From the NCBI GenBank assembly GCA_018268855.1, contig JAFDVR010000014.1:124001-188000 (forward strand): DNA of 64,000 nt, read 5' to 3'. The notes under the pieces are model-generated. The model had not been told where the DNA came from and did no database searches. It saw only the letters and a program-made list of their open reading frames with translations. Each line of letters starts with the position of its first letter. The stretch's first letter is position 1. The translations under genes were made by a program, and so were the position numbers. This stretch comes from Acidobacteriota bacterium (GTDB lineage Bacteria > Acidobacteriota > Terriglobia > Terriglobales > Acidobacteriaceae). Below are positions 25,899-34,208 of this stretch, piece after piece.

Positions 25899-26120
25899 AT
25901 GCCTTCTACGGTGATTGCGGCGATGCGATATGACGAGGTGGGGCGGGTGCTGACGATTACGTTTCGTGATGGTCGCGGCACCTATCGCTACTTCGATGTG
26001 CCTCCTGCGGAATGGGCGGCGTTTCAAACAGCGTTCTCCAAGGGCACGTATCTGAATGAGATGTTCAAGCCCAAGGGGTACCGGTACGAAAAGGTCAGTT
26101 ATATTCCACGCGCAGCGTAA
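25899..26120 (+). CDS. KTSC domain protein
   Basis: This encodes 73 residues that are almost entirely a KTSC domain, a small domain of unknown function found alone or attached to phage and lysyl-tRNA synthetase-related proteins. The visible pattern is STVIAAMRYDEVGRVLTITF, YRYFDVPPAEWAAF and YLNEMFKPKGYRYEKV. The frame is open for 61 more codons upstream, but those overlap a repeat, and the ATG at 25899 starts the domain. A strong hairpin terminator follows at 26168. Confidence 0.85.
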   Translation: MPSTVIAAMRYDEVGRVLTITFRDGRGTYRYFDVPPAEWAAFQTAFSKGTYLNEMFKPKGYRYEKVSYIPRAA

Positions 26121-26167
26121 TGCGGGTCTGGCGTGTCGGATCCCGCTATCATCAGCGGATAAATAAA

Positions 26168-26198
26168 GAGGGATGCCGCACGGTCTGCGGCATCCCTC
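26168..26198. terminator. Bidirectional intrinsic terminator
   Basis: A perfect 13-bp stem (26168-26180 with 26186-26198) with a five-base loop is followed by CTGTTTTT on the plus strand and TTTATTT on the minus strand. It sits between the convergent KTSC and manganese catalase genes and can end transcription from both sides. Confidence 0.92.
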
Positions 26199-26216
26199 CT
26201 GTTTTTGTGTGCAGTA

Positions 26217-27062
26217 TTAGAGCTTGCCGTCACTGGAGGCTACGCCGATAAGCTCATCCAGTTTTGGTGCCGTTGTGGTTTTGTGGGCCATGTCCTGCTT
26301 GCCACGATCTTCACCAGGCAGTTTGCCGTCCACAAGCTCAATGGCCAGCCCCTCGCCGCCGACAACTTCCGAATCGACCGGGCTGAGGTTGAAGCTGGTC
26401 TGCCAGGGACCGCGCATATCGGTGTCGCCCTCGTCTCCATCGCCCGTGGATCCGTTGAAGTACTGATCTGCAAGTCCGGGTGTTGGCCGCAGACGTCCAA
26501 TGGAGAAGGGCGGTTTCTCCATGCTCTCGAGACCGGCGGTAAAGGCCTTCATGTGCGTGATCTCGCGGGTCATCAGGAACTGCAGCGTGTCGATGGTGCC
26601 GGGATCGTCGGTGTGGTCGATAAGGCGTTCATAGACGATCTTTGCGCGCGCCTCGGCGGCAATATTGTTGCGCAGATCGACGTCAAGTTCACCGGTGATC
26701 TTGAGGTAGTCCGCCGTCCACGGATTACCCATGGAGTTGAAGAGGTTGAGTCCGCCGCCACCGGCAATGGTGACGAGCGGATCGGCCTCAGCGGCCTCGC
26801 GGTTTGTCTTCATGGGTTTGAGGTGCATGCGGATGAGCGCGCCGACGATTTCCAGGTGCGAAAGTTCTTCCGTCCCGATGTCCAGCAGAAGGTCGCGCCG
26901 GGCGATGTCGTCCACGCAGTTCCAGCCCTGGATGGTGTATTGCATGGCGGCTGCTAATTCGCCATTGGCGCCCCCGAACTGCTCCAGCAGCATATTGCCG
27001 AACCTCACGTCCGGCGTGTCAACGTTGACGGTGTACATAAGTTTTTTTACGTGGTGATACAT
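26217..27062 (-). CDS. Manganese catalase
   Basis: This is a 281-residue non-heme catalase that disproportionates hydrogen peroxide at a dimanganese site. It has the ferritin-like four-helix core with ligand residues E35, E66 and H69 (IGTEELSHLE), and the second half-site in IAAEARAKIVYERLIDHTD and REITHMKAF. The N-terminus MYHHVKKLMY is typical of the family. The ATG at 27062 has GAGG about 12 bases upstream; an open frame 17 codons longer is not needed. With the ahpC/ahpD pair at 57-58 kb it forms part of the peroxide defence encoded here. Confidence 0.95.
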   Translation of the reverse strand: MYHHVKKLMYTVNVDTPDVRFGNMLLEQFGGANGELAAAMQYTIQGWNCVDDIARRDLLLDIGTEELSHLEIVGALIRMHLKPMKTNREAAEADPLVTIAGGGGLNLFNSMGNPWTADYLKITGELDVDLRNNIAAEARAKIVYERLIDHTDDPGTIDTLQFLMTREITHMKAFTAGLESMEKPPFSIGRLRPTPGLADQYFNGSTGDGDEGDTDMRGPWQTSFNLSPVDSEVVGGEGLAIELVDGKLPGEDRGKQDMAHKTTTAPKLDELIGVASSDGKL

Positions 27063-27266
27063 GCAGTGCGCCTCGCGATATGGAGTAATTGTTCTCTGGG
27101 GGTGAGATGGCAAAGGCCTGGTGAACTTTGTGAACCGCTCAGGTTATAAGCCACGCCATTCGTCGCCGCAGGTGCAAGATGACATTTCTCTTTCGCAAAA
27201 AGGAATTCCAGCGCACCCCTGATCGATTCATCGCGACTTTTGCGCAGGGCTATCATCCAAGGTGCT

Positions 27267-28316
27267 ATGGAATATCGTCAGCTTGGTAAATCGGGATTGA
27301 TGGTGCCGGAGATCTGCTTTGGCACGGCGACCTTTGGTGGAACGAACGAGTTTTTCAAACAGTGGGGCAGCACGCAGACCGCAGAAGCGCGCAAACTCAT
27401 CGACATCTGCATGGAAGCAGGTGTGAACTTTTTCGATACGGCGGACGGATACTCGGACGGCAACAGCGAGATCATTCTCGCCGAGGCCACCAGCCATCTC
27501 AAGCGTGAAGAGATTCTGCTGTCCACCAAGGCCTTCTATCCCACGCGGCCCGGGCCCAATGGGCGCGGAACCTCGCGCTATCACCTGACGGAAGCGCTCC
27601 ACGCCTCGCTGAAGCGACTAAAGACCGACTACATCGATATCTGGCACATGCACGGCTTTGACGCGCTGACGCCCGTGGAAGAGACGATGAACATGCTGGA
27701 CAAGTTCGTCCGCGAGGGCAAGGTGCGCTATATCGCCGCGTCGAACTATTCCGGATGGCACCTGATGAAGTCGAATGCTGTGGCGGACCGGTATGGATGG
27801 TCGAAGTTTGTCGCGCACCAGGTGTACTACTCACTCGTTGGGCGGGATTATGAGTTTGAGCTGATGCCGCTCGCCGTCGATCAGGGCATTGGCGCGCTGG
27901 TGTGGTCGCCGCTGGGTTGGGGACGGCTGACCGGCAAAATTCGCCGCGGCGCTCCGGTGCCGGAGAACACGCGCTATAAAACCGGCAAAGAGGCCGGTCC
28001 CGTGGTGGACGAGGAGCACCTGTTCAAGGTGGTGGATGCGCTCGATGCGGTAGCAGCCGAAACCGGCAAGAGCGTTCCGCAGGTGGCGCTGGCATGGGTG
28101 CTGGCCCGGCCTACCGTCTCTTCGGTGATTATTGGAGCGCGGAACGAGGAACAGCTACGGCCAAATCTGGATGCCGCCAGCCTCAAATTATCTGAGGCGC
28201 AGATTGCGGCGCTGGATAAGGCAAGCCAGCAGGTGCCGGCCTATCCGTACTGGCACCAGCAGGCCAATCTGGAGCGGAACCCGTTTCCTGTGCCAGCTCA
28301 TTTCGAAGAGGTGTAA
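27267..28316 (+). CDS. Aldo/keto reductase
   Basis: This encodes a 349-residue NADPH-dependent oxidoreductase with the TIM-barrel AKR fold. The catalytic tetrad is visible as D57, Y62, K88 and the histidine of IWHMHGFD (about 129). The cofactor loop is SVIIGARNEEQLRPNLDAASL near the C-terminus. It resembles the YajO/YghZ-type subgroup; the substrate is unknown. It starts at ATG 27267 with AAGG just upstream. It is divergent from manganese catalase, 204 bases apart. Confidence 0.95.
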   Translation: MEYRQLGKSGLMVPEICFGTATFGGTNEFFKQWGSTQTAEARKLIDICMEAGVNFFDTADGYSDGNSEIILAEATSHLKREEILLSTKAFYPTRPGPNGRGTSRYHLTEALHASLKRLKTDYIDIWHMHGFDALTPVEETMNMLDKFVREGKVRYIAASNYSGWHLMKSNAVADRYGWSKFVAHQVYYSLVGRDYEFELMPLAVDQGIGALVWSPLGWGRLTGKIRRGAPVPENTRYKTGKEAGPVVDEEHLFKVVDALDAVAAETGKSVPQVALAWVLARPTVSSVIIGARNEEQLRPNLDAASLKLSEAQIAALDKASQQVPAYPYWHQQANLERNPFPVPAHFEEV

Positions 28317-28448
28317 GCGAAAAAATTCAGCAAACGGCTTATATTGACGCACTACTTTGTTGACGGAAAAGCATTTGCGGCCAACAATAGTCGCTGTACA
28401 AATTCCTACAGCTGAGCGGGACGAATTTCATGAAGGGGAACCTCACGA

Positions 28449-28664
28449 ATGGCTCACCGGCTCACCTGCCCCCAATGCGGCCAGCCCCAACTAACACGTT
28501 CAAAGCGAGATGGGTTGCTGGAGAGGTGGATCCTTACATCCTTTGGCCGCTATCCCTGGCGCTGCAAAGCATGTAAAGTTCGCCTGATGTTGAAGGACCG
28601 CGGCATCCAGCGGCATAAGGAACCGGACGGGACCATCCACCACAGCCGCAAGGTGATGACATAG
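28449..28664 (+). CDS. Small zinc-ribbon protein
   Basis: This encodes 71 residues with two CxxC knuckles, CPQC at 7-10 and CKAC at 39-42, predicted to bind one zinc ion, and a basic C-terminus. I do not know its function; similar tiny zinc ribbons occur singly in Acidobacteriota. AAGGGG lies ten bases before the ATG. A degenerate repeat follows immediately after the stop. Confidence 0.7.
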   Translation: MAHRLTCPQCGQPQLTRSKRDGLLERWILTSFGRYPWRCKACKVRLMLKDRGIQRHKEPDGTIHHSRKVMT

Positions 28665-28665
28665 G

Positions 28666-28693
28666 TTCTCTCTCCACTGCGCTTAGAGTGACA
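28666..28693 (-). repeat. Degenerate palindromic-repeat relic
   Basis: On the minus strand this reads TGTCACTCTAAGCGCAGTGGAGAGAGAA, a decayed relative of the type III repeat core (GTCA...GGAGAGA). It lies directly after the small zinc-ribbon gene. Confidence 0.4.
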
Positions 28694-28745
28694 ATTTTTT
28701 TGCGAACTACCACTTTTATGGCGAAAGAATGAAACCCCCGTGTGG

Positions 28746-31070
28746 TCATTTCTTTAGGGTGAAGAGGTAGGTCCCGCTTTTTACTTCCCATGCATGCGCT
28801 TCAGTGGGGTGGCCGTTCTTTGTGATGGCGTGGTCGAAACCTCGCGGGGCGACGATATGTGCCTCTGCGCCAGTGGGGATGGTGACGCGCAGAGTGAGCG
28901 TGTCGTCTTGCAGTTTCCAACTACTGGAGATTTTGCCCCACTTGGATTGGTAGCTCGCTGAAGCACTGGTGACGTCGCCGACGACCGATGGTGCGATGCG
29001 GATAGGCACTCCGCGCGACATGTCGAGGTCGATGCCGGCGAGTCCACGGTAGAACCACTCTTCGGCGTGGCCGAGCATGAAGTGGTTTTGCGATTCGCGC
29101 GGGTCGGAGTCCCATGCTTCGGTGAGTGTGGTGGCGCCGTGCGCGATCTGGTCGCCGTAGCTTGGCTTGCCCGCCGGGTCCAGCATGTCGAAGAGAACGT
29201 CGGAGCGTCCGCCGTCGGTTAATGCGCGCACAACATAGTGGAAACCAACGTCACCGGCGGTGACGTGGTTTTTGTGCGCGCGAATATCTGCGACGAGATT
29301 GGCAAGCACGGCGGCGCGGCGATCCTGAGGCACCAGTCCAAGCACCAGCGGCATGGCATTTGCGGTCTGGCTTCCGCGGTCGTACTGGTTGGTATCAGGG
29401 TGAAAAAGTTTTTCGTTGAAGACACGTTTTACGTTTGCTGCTTCCTGTTGCCACATGGCGACATCGTCTGTGTGGCCGGTAACGCGCGCGATGGTTTGCA
29501 TGGCGACGAGCGATTGGTAGTAGACGCCGGTTGCCGTGAGGCCGAGGCTGGTGAGTTGCGAGATGCCTGCGCGTTTGGGGCCGATGTCGTACCAGTCGCC
29601 TAGACCATAGGCAATGTATCCATTATCAGATTTGCTCTTCAGGTATTCGAGATAGTGCTTCATGGAAGCGTAATGTTCGCGCAGCGGTGCGGGGTCGCCG
29701 TAGAACTGATACGCCGTCCACGGTGCAAGCACCACGGCGGCGCCCCACTCGGGCGAATCGCGAAAGCCGTTTTTGAAGACGGTGAACTCCGGTGCGATGT
29801 CGGGCACCATGCCGTTCTCAAGCTGAGAGTCCTGCATGTCGTCTTCGATCTTTGCGTAGAGTTTTGCGACGTGATGGTTGTACATGATGGACGCACCCAT
29901 GAGGTGTGCCTCTTCGAGCCAACCGAGCTTTTCGCGGTGCGGGCAGTCGGTGAGGACGCTCATCATATTGCTGACGATGGCGCGGTCGATCAGCGTGTGG
30001 ATCTGGTTGATGGTTTGGCTGGATGAAGTGAACGTGCCGTCAGTACGCGCGTCAGTGTGGATCTGTTGACCGGCGATCTTGAGCGATTGCACGTTGCCTG
30101 TGGTATGCACTTCAACATAACGGAAGCCGTAGTAGGTGAATCGCGGGCTCCATGTTTCTTCGCCGTGGCCGCGAAGCGTGTAGTTGAATTCGACGCGGCG
30201 ATCGGGATAAGCACCCGCGCTGCGCTGTGTTACGGTTCCGTCTGCGGCGAGGAGTTCGCCCGGCAGCAGGGTTACCTTTGCACCGCGCTCGCCGCGCACG
30301 GTGATCTCGGGAAACCCTGCAAAGTTTTTGCCGAGATCGTAGATGGTGACGCCATCTTGGGGGTGTGTGATGCGCTGGGTTTCGTAGCGGTCCTTCAGTA
30401 CGATGGGTTCGATGCGTTCCGGCATCAGCATGCCGCCGGGGCTGTCTGCAAGAGCGGCGTGCGTCCATGCATGGTCATCGAAGCCGGCGGTGTTCCAGCC
30501 GGATTGTTCGCGGGTGGCGTCGTAATCTTCGCCACCGTAGGTGGAGGAGAAGACAATGGGACCCGGCGCAGTCATCCATGCGGCGTCACTGTCGATGAAC
30601 TGGTGGGTACCGTCAGTGAATTTCAGATCGAGATGCGCAATCATCTTTGGCGCCCCGAATGATCCGACGAATTTGGTATAGCGGCCGGGTGTTTTGACCA
30701 CGTTGTACATGCCGTTGCCCAGCATGACGCCGATTGCGTTCTGTCCGCGATGCAGTTTCGTCGTGATGTCATACGTGGCGAAGTAGATGCGTTTGCGGTA
30801 ATTGCTCCAGCTTGGCGTGATCTTCGCCTGCGTAATCTGGTTTCCGTTGATGGAGGCCTCGTATTGGCCCAGCCCGGTGATCTGCAGAGTGGCACTTGCG
30901 ATTGGCTTGCGAACAACGAATGCGCGGCGGAAGATGGGCATCTCTGCCATGGCTGGATCGCTCGCAGGAGCAGCGATCCAGTGTGCATTAGCCAATGCAG
31001 TATTTTGTGCGGGTGAGGTGGCGCACAGTGCGCATACTGTGGCGGCCGTTAACCAAAGCTGTTTGAACAT
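28746..31070 (-). CDS. Secreted alpha-L-rhamnosidase (GH78)
   Basis: This 774-residue exported enzyme releases L-rhamnose from plant or microbial glycans. A signal peptide (LTAATVCALCATSPA) is followed by the N-terminal beta-sandwich domains (HWIAAPASDP, YEASINGNQI, TPSWSNYRKRIYF) and the catalytic (alpha/alpha)6 barrel with TDCPHREKLGWLEEAHLMG, YGLGDWYDIGPKR and NHFMLGHAEEWFYRGLAGI, the usual GH78 blocks that contain the acidic catalytic residues. A C-terminal beta domain completes the protein. It is a stand-alone gene next to a metal exporter, so the inducing substrate is not clear from context. Confidence 0.95.
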   Translation of the reverse strand: MFKQLWLTAATVCALCATSPAQNTALANAHWIAAPASDPAMAEMPIFRRAFVVRKPIASATLQITGLGQYEASINGNQITQAKITPSWSNYRKRIYFATYDITTKLHRGQNAIGVMLGNGMYNVVKTPGRYTKFVGSFGAPKMIAHLDLKFTDGTHQFIDSDAAWMTAPGPIVFSSTYGGEDYDATREQSGWNTAGFDDHAWTHAALADSPGGMLMPERIEPIVLKDRYETQRITHPQDGVTIYDLGKNFAGFPEITVRGERGAKVTLLPGELLAADGTVTQRSAGAYPDRRVEFNYTLRGHGEETWSPRFTYYGFRYVEVHTTGNVQSLKIAGQQIHTDARTDGTFTSSSQTINQIHTLIDRAIVSNMMSVLTDCPHREKLGWLEEAHLMGASIMYNHHVAKLYAKIEDDMQDSQLENGMVPDIAPEFTVFKNGFRDSPEWGAAVVLAPWTAYQFYGDPAPLREHYASMKHYLEYLKSKSDNGYIAYGLGDWYDIGPKRAGISQLTSLGLTATGVYYQSLVAMQTIARVTGHTDDVAMWQQEAANVKRVFNEKLFHPDTNQYDRGSQTANAMPLVLGLVPQDRRAAVLANLVADIRAHKNHVTAGDVGFHYVVRALTDGGRSDVLFDMLDPAGKPSYGDQIAHGATTLTEAWDSDPRESQNHFMLGHAEEWFYRGLAGIDLDMSRGVPIRIAPSVVGDVTSASASYQSKWGKISSSWKLQDDTLTLRVTIPTGAEAHIVAPRGFDHAITKNGHPTEAHAWEVKSGTYLFTLKK

Positions 31071-31116
31071 GCAGCGATTTTACGGAAATGGTTTGGTGTA
31101 AGCAGGAGAACCGTCT

Positions 31117-32070
31117 CTAGTGAGAACAGGTTGCGCCGTGGTGATGGTGTGCGTGTACGGTCACATCGCCCGTCGGTATGCCGCTACATCCATTTTCAGT
31201 AGGGCAGCCTTTACGTTCAAACTGGATGGTTGCGTGCAGGATGCCGAACTGCATGCGGAGCACGTCGAGCATGTCCTGAAGAATGCGCTCGCTCTCCACC
31301 ATGGCCACATCGCCGATGGTCACGTGGCTGGCCAGTGCATGCGCGCCTGCGTTGACACTCCAGATGTGGAGGTCATGCACTTCAGTCACTCCTTCGACCG
31401 CCTGCATCGCAAGACGAACGTCATGCAGCGGAACGCCGACAGGTGTGCCTTCCAGCAGGATGTTGAGCGTTTCGCGCACAATACCGATGGAACTCCACAG
31501 AATCAGAACGGCGATGCCGAGCGAGAGCAGCGGATCGATCCATTGCAGGCCGGTGAAGGCGATTGCCGCGCCGCCCAGGATGACAGCGGCGGTGGAGAGC
31601 GTATCGCTGAGCATGTGCAGAAACGCGCCCCGGATATTGACGTCGTGCGCTTGCTTCCAGAGCAGCGCGGCGATGACGCCGTTCATCAACACGCCAATGG
31701 CGGCAACCACCATCATGATGCGCGGCTGCACGGTGACCGGCTGCAGAAAACGCACGATGGCGAGATAGCCGATCCAGATGGAGAGCAGAACGAGGGTGAT
31801 GGCGTTGAGGAAAGCGGCGAGCACACCGGCGCGTCCGTAGCCGAAGGTGCGGCGCTCGTCTGCTGGCCGCGCCTGGAACTGTACGGCCACGGCGGAGAGC
31901 AGGAGCGCGACAACATCGCTGGCGTTGTGGCCCGCTTCGGAGATGAGTGCAAGGGAGTGGGCGCGCAGGCCGTAGACGAGCGTGGCGACCACATAGAGCG
32001 TGGTGGCCACGACGGAGAGTTGCAGCACGCGCTTCATGGAGCCGGTCGCCGAATTGGCGTGCATGTGCAT
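31117..32070 (-). CDS. Cation diffusion facilitator (CzcD-like metal exporter)
   Basis: This is a 317-residue inner-membrane antiporter that exports Zn2+, Co2+ or Cd2+ in exchange for protons. Six spans are visible, with the metal-site motifs SEAGHNASD in helix 2 and FLHMLSDTLS in helix 5 (HxxxD each), and a cytoplasmic domain with EVHDLHIWSVNAGAHALASHV. The C-terminus is His/Cys-rich (HAHHHHGATCSH), a probable metal buffer. H/D in both sites fits Zn2+ preference. The start MHMHAN is followed by a second possible ATG at residue 12. Confidence 0.94.
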   Translation of the reverse strand: MHMHANSATGSMKRVLQLSVVATTLYVVATLVYGLRAHSLALISEAGHNASDVVALLLSAVAVQFQARPADERRTFGYGRAGVLAAFLNAITLVLLSIWIGYLAIVRFLQPVTVQPRIMMVVAAIGVLMNGVIAALLWKQAHDVNIRGAFLHMLSDTLSTAAVILGGAAIAFTGLQWIDPLLSLGIAVLILWSSIGIVRETLNILLEGTPVGVPLHDVRLAMQAVEGVTEVHDLHIWSVNAGAHALASHVTIGDVAMVESERILQDMLDVLRMQFGILHATIQFERKGCPTENGCSGIPTGDVTVHAHHHHGATCSH

Positions 32071-32179
32071 TGAGTTAGTTTAATCCCCTGCTATTGGATG
32101 CAGCGGGGTTTGGGTTGGACATTTTGGCGATGGTGTGGGGTGCTGCATACTTTTGCTGGATGCCGAGTACCATTGCGCT

Positions 32180-32662
32180 ATGAAGAGGCTAATCCTGCTG
32201 CCACTGCTCGCCACGCTTTCATGCTTCGCGCAGATTGAAACCGAAAGTGGATCGCGGTACTACGCGAGAGAATTTGCCGAACATCCGAATCGTGCGGTTC
32301 TGAGCGAACCCTTCGCACAAGCAGCTATCAGGGCACTCGAGTTGGCCGACGCACAAAGGTTCGAAGGGCATCCGGCCAAGCCGATTGGCGATGTAGAGGC
32401 CCATTCCGCCGTCGAGCATCTCCATGAACTTCGTAAGACAGATGGAGAATGGATCATATATTTCAACGTCCAGAAATATAGTTATGAGAAGCTACTCCAC
32501 GGGGGCGGTCTCAAGCATTCGAAGACTGCTCGCATCATGGTTGACATCGTTGCCTGCCGAAACAGCATCATGGAAGCGATAGCGGCCCGTCGGGCTTCGC
32601 CGAGGATGCCGGCCTGTAGGACGCAAAAGCCCGGAGAGAGTAGCTCCGTGTCTCCTGAATGA
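32180..32662 (+). CDS. Secreted protein of unknown function
   Basis: This encodes 160 residues with a short signal peptide (MKRLILLPLLATLSCFAQ) and a hydrophilic mature region containing RALELADAQRFEGHPAKPIGD and IIYFNVQKYSYEKLL. I know no family. The frame could be read 15 codons further upstream, but the signal peptide sets the start. It sits alone between the metal exporter and the RDD gene. Confidence 0.65.
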   Translation: MKRLILLPLLATLSCFAQIETESGSRYYAREFAEHPNRAVLSEPFAQAAIRALELADAQRFEGHPAKPIGDVEAHSAVEHLHELRKTDGEWIIYFNVQKYSYEKLLHGGGLKHSKTARIMVDIVACRNSIMEAIAARRASPRMPACRTQKPGESSSVSPE

Positions 32663-32746
32663 AACAATCAGAGACCCTAAGATTCAGATCATTCGTAGCT
32701 CCTGTGAGCTATGACGGCCCACGAGAATAGAACCCGATTCAATCGT

Positions 32747-34162
32747 CTAGTAGGAGCGGGGATACATGCGAGAGATGCGGTCGTGCCAGCCGAGTTTGTT
32801 TTCGTCCATGCAGGCCCAGAGCAGGCCCATGCCCATAGGTGCTGCCGACAACAACATGGCCAGGATGCGGAAACGCATGGCGCGTCGCGTGGGATAGTCG
32901 TCTCCGAAGGTGCAGAAGGCGATGCGCGCGTAACGCATGCCGGGCGTTGCGTCAGAAAAGGTAAAGAAAAAAAGATGGTAAGCCACAAAGAGAGCCAGCA
33001 GTACGATTGCAGCGGCTGCGGCGGCAGGAATACCTGTGGGCGCTACAGGCGCAGTCCACAAAACACCGCCGATGAAGAGCAGAAACGCCGCAGCCATGGC
33101 ACAACCGTCTACCATGGCAGCCATCACGCGCTGTTCCAGAGGCGCGGTCTGTGGCTCAAAGGTAAAGGAGGCCTGCGCGTCCACGTGCGCGGGCGCATGT
33201 GGTTCGCTGTTCGCATCAAGACGGATAGACGACCACTCAGGCAAGGCGCTGGTGGAGACCGGCTCGCTGGAGACCTGATCGGGTTCTACTTCGAAGATAC
33301 GGAGCTGCGTACGCTCGGGTGAGGTCTCTTCACGCAACGGGCCCTCAGCCAGACGCGGACGCGCCTTGCGCGTGGCAACGAGCTGGCGCGGAAATTCGAT
33401 AAGGTTCGCAGGAATCGGTGTGGTGGGGACCGGTGGGGCGGCTGCCGCGAGCGCTTCGCGGATGGAACGCAGAGCTTCTTCCTTCGGCGAAGGTACGGTG
33501 AGCTTTGGAGATACAGTATGCTCTGGCTCGACAATAAGCGCCGTCGGTTCGGAAAGGGTAGAGGCGCTGACAGCTTCTTCGAAACGGCTGATAGCGCTGT
33601 CGATGCGCGCACTCGCTTCAGGTGTACGTGCGTCGGAGGCGTCCTCCTGCGCGGAGATTTCCTGCGTGATGGGTACAGCCGCGCTGGGTTCTGCCTCACA
33701 TTGTGCCGCGGGCATCTCCACCAGCATGGGATGAATAGCCGGTTGTATCTCGTTCTCGTCGGCAGCGTAGTACGGATTGGCTGCATTGGCGGCGGCGATG
33801 CGTGCGTTCCATTCGGCGAGATCTTCCATGAGCTCGCGCTGCGCCTGGGCAATCGCTTCGGCGTTGCGGCGAGCGATCTCGGCAGCGGCTTCGGCCTGCC
33901 GGCGCTGCGACTCCGCCTCGGCCTTGAGAAATTCCTGGTACGAGACCTCGTTGGAAAAACGTGCGGCAACGGCGGCAGCAATGGGATTTGCCGGTGTACT
34001 GTCGGCGGACAGAGAGGTCCGTGGACCGCTGGCGCCTTTGCGGCGGCGGTGCGTGGCCAGCCGCTCGGCAATCTCCCGCTTAAGCGTGGGGACAGGCGGT
34101 TCCTCAAACGCGCGATCGAAGGTCTCAAAAGGATCGAATGGTAGAGGACTGGTGGTGCTCAC
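32747..34162 (-). CDS. RDD-family membrane protein with long charged N-terminus
   Basis: This encodes about 471 residues. The first ~330 are hydrophilic with coiled-coil character (EAESQRRQAEAAAEIARRN) and Ser/Thr/Pro/Glu-rich linkers; the C-terminal ~130 form an RDD domain with about three spans (ASFTFEPQTAPLEQRVMAAM through WHDRISRMY). RDD domains are putative transporters or ion channels. I chose the GTG at 34162 because GGAGA lies eight bases upstream; the frame is open 38 codons further but would overlap lptD. It is divergent from lptD, 46 bases apart. Confidence 0.85.
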   Translation of the reverse strand: MSTTSPLPFDPFETFDRAFEEPPVPTLKREIAERLATHRRRKGASGPRTSLSADSTPANPIAAAVAARFSNEVSYQEFLKAEAESQRRQAEAAAEIARRNAEAIAQAQRELMEDLAEWNARIAAANAANPYYAADENEIQPAIHPMLVEMPAAQCEAEPSAAVPITQEISAQEDASDARTPEASARIDSAISRFEEAVSASTLSEPTALIVEPEHTVSPKLTVPSPKEEALRSIREALAAAAPPVPTTPIPANLIEFPRQLVATRKARPRLAEGPLREETSPERTQLRIFEVEPDQVSSEPVSTSALPEWSSIRLDANSEPHAPAHVDAQASFTFEPQTAPLEQRVMAAMVDGCAMAAAFLLFIGGVLWTAPVAPTGIPAAAAAAIVLLALFVAYHLFFFTFSDATPGMRYARIAFCTFGDDYPTRRAMRFRILAMLLSAAPMGMGLLWACMDENKLGWHDRISRMYPRSY

Positions 34163-34208
34163 TGCTTGTCTCCAGCTTTCACGAATGAATTGATGTAGCC
34201 TTAAATCC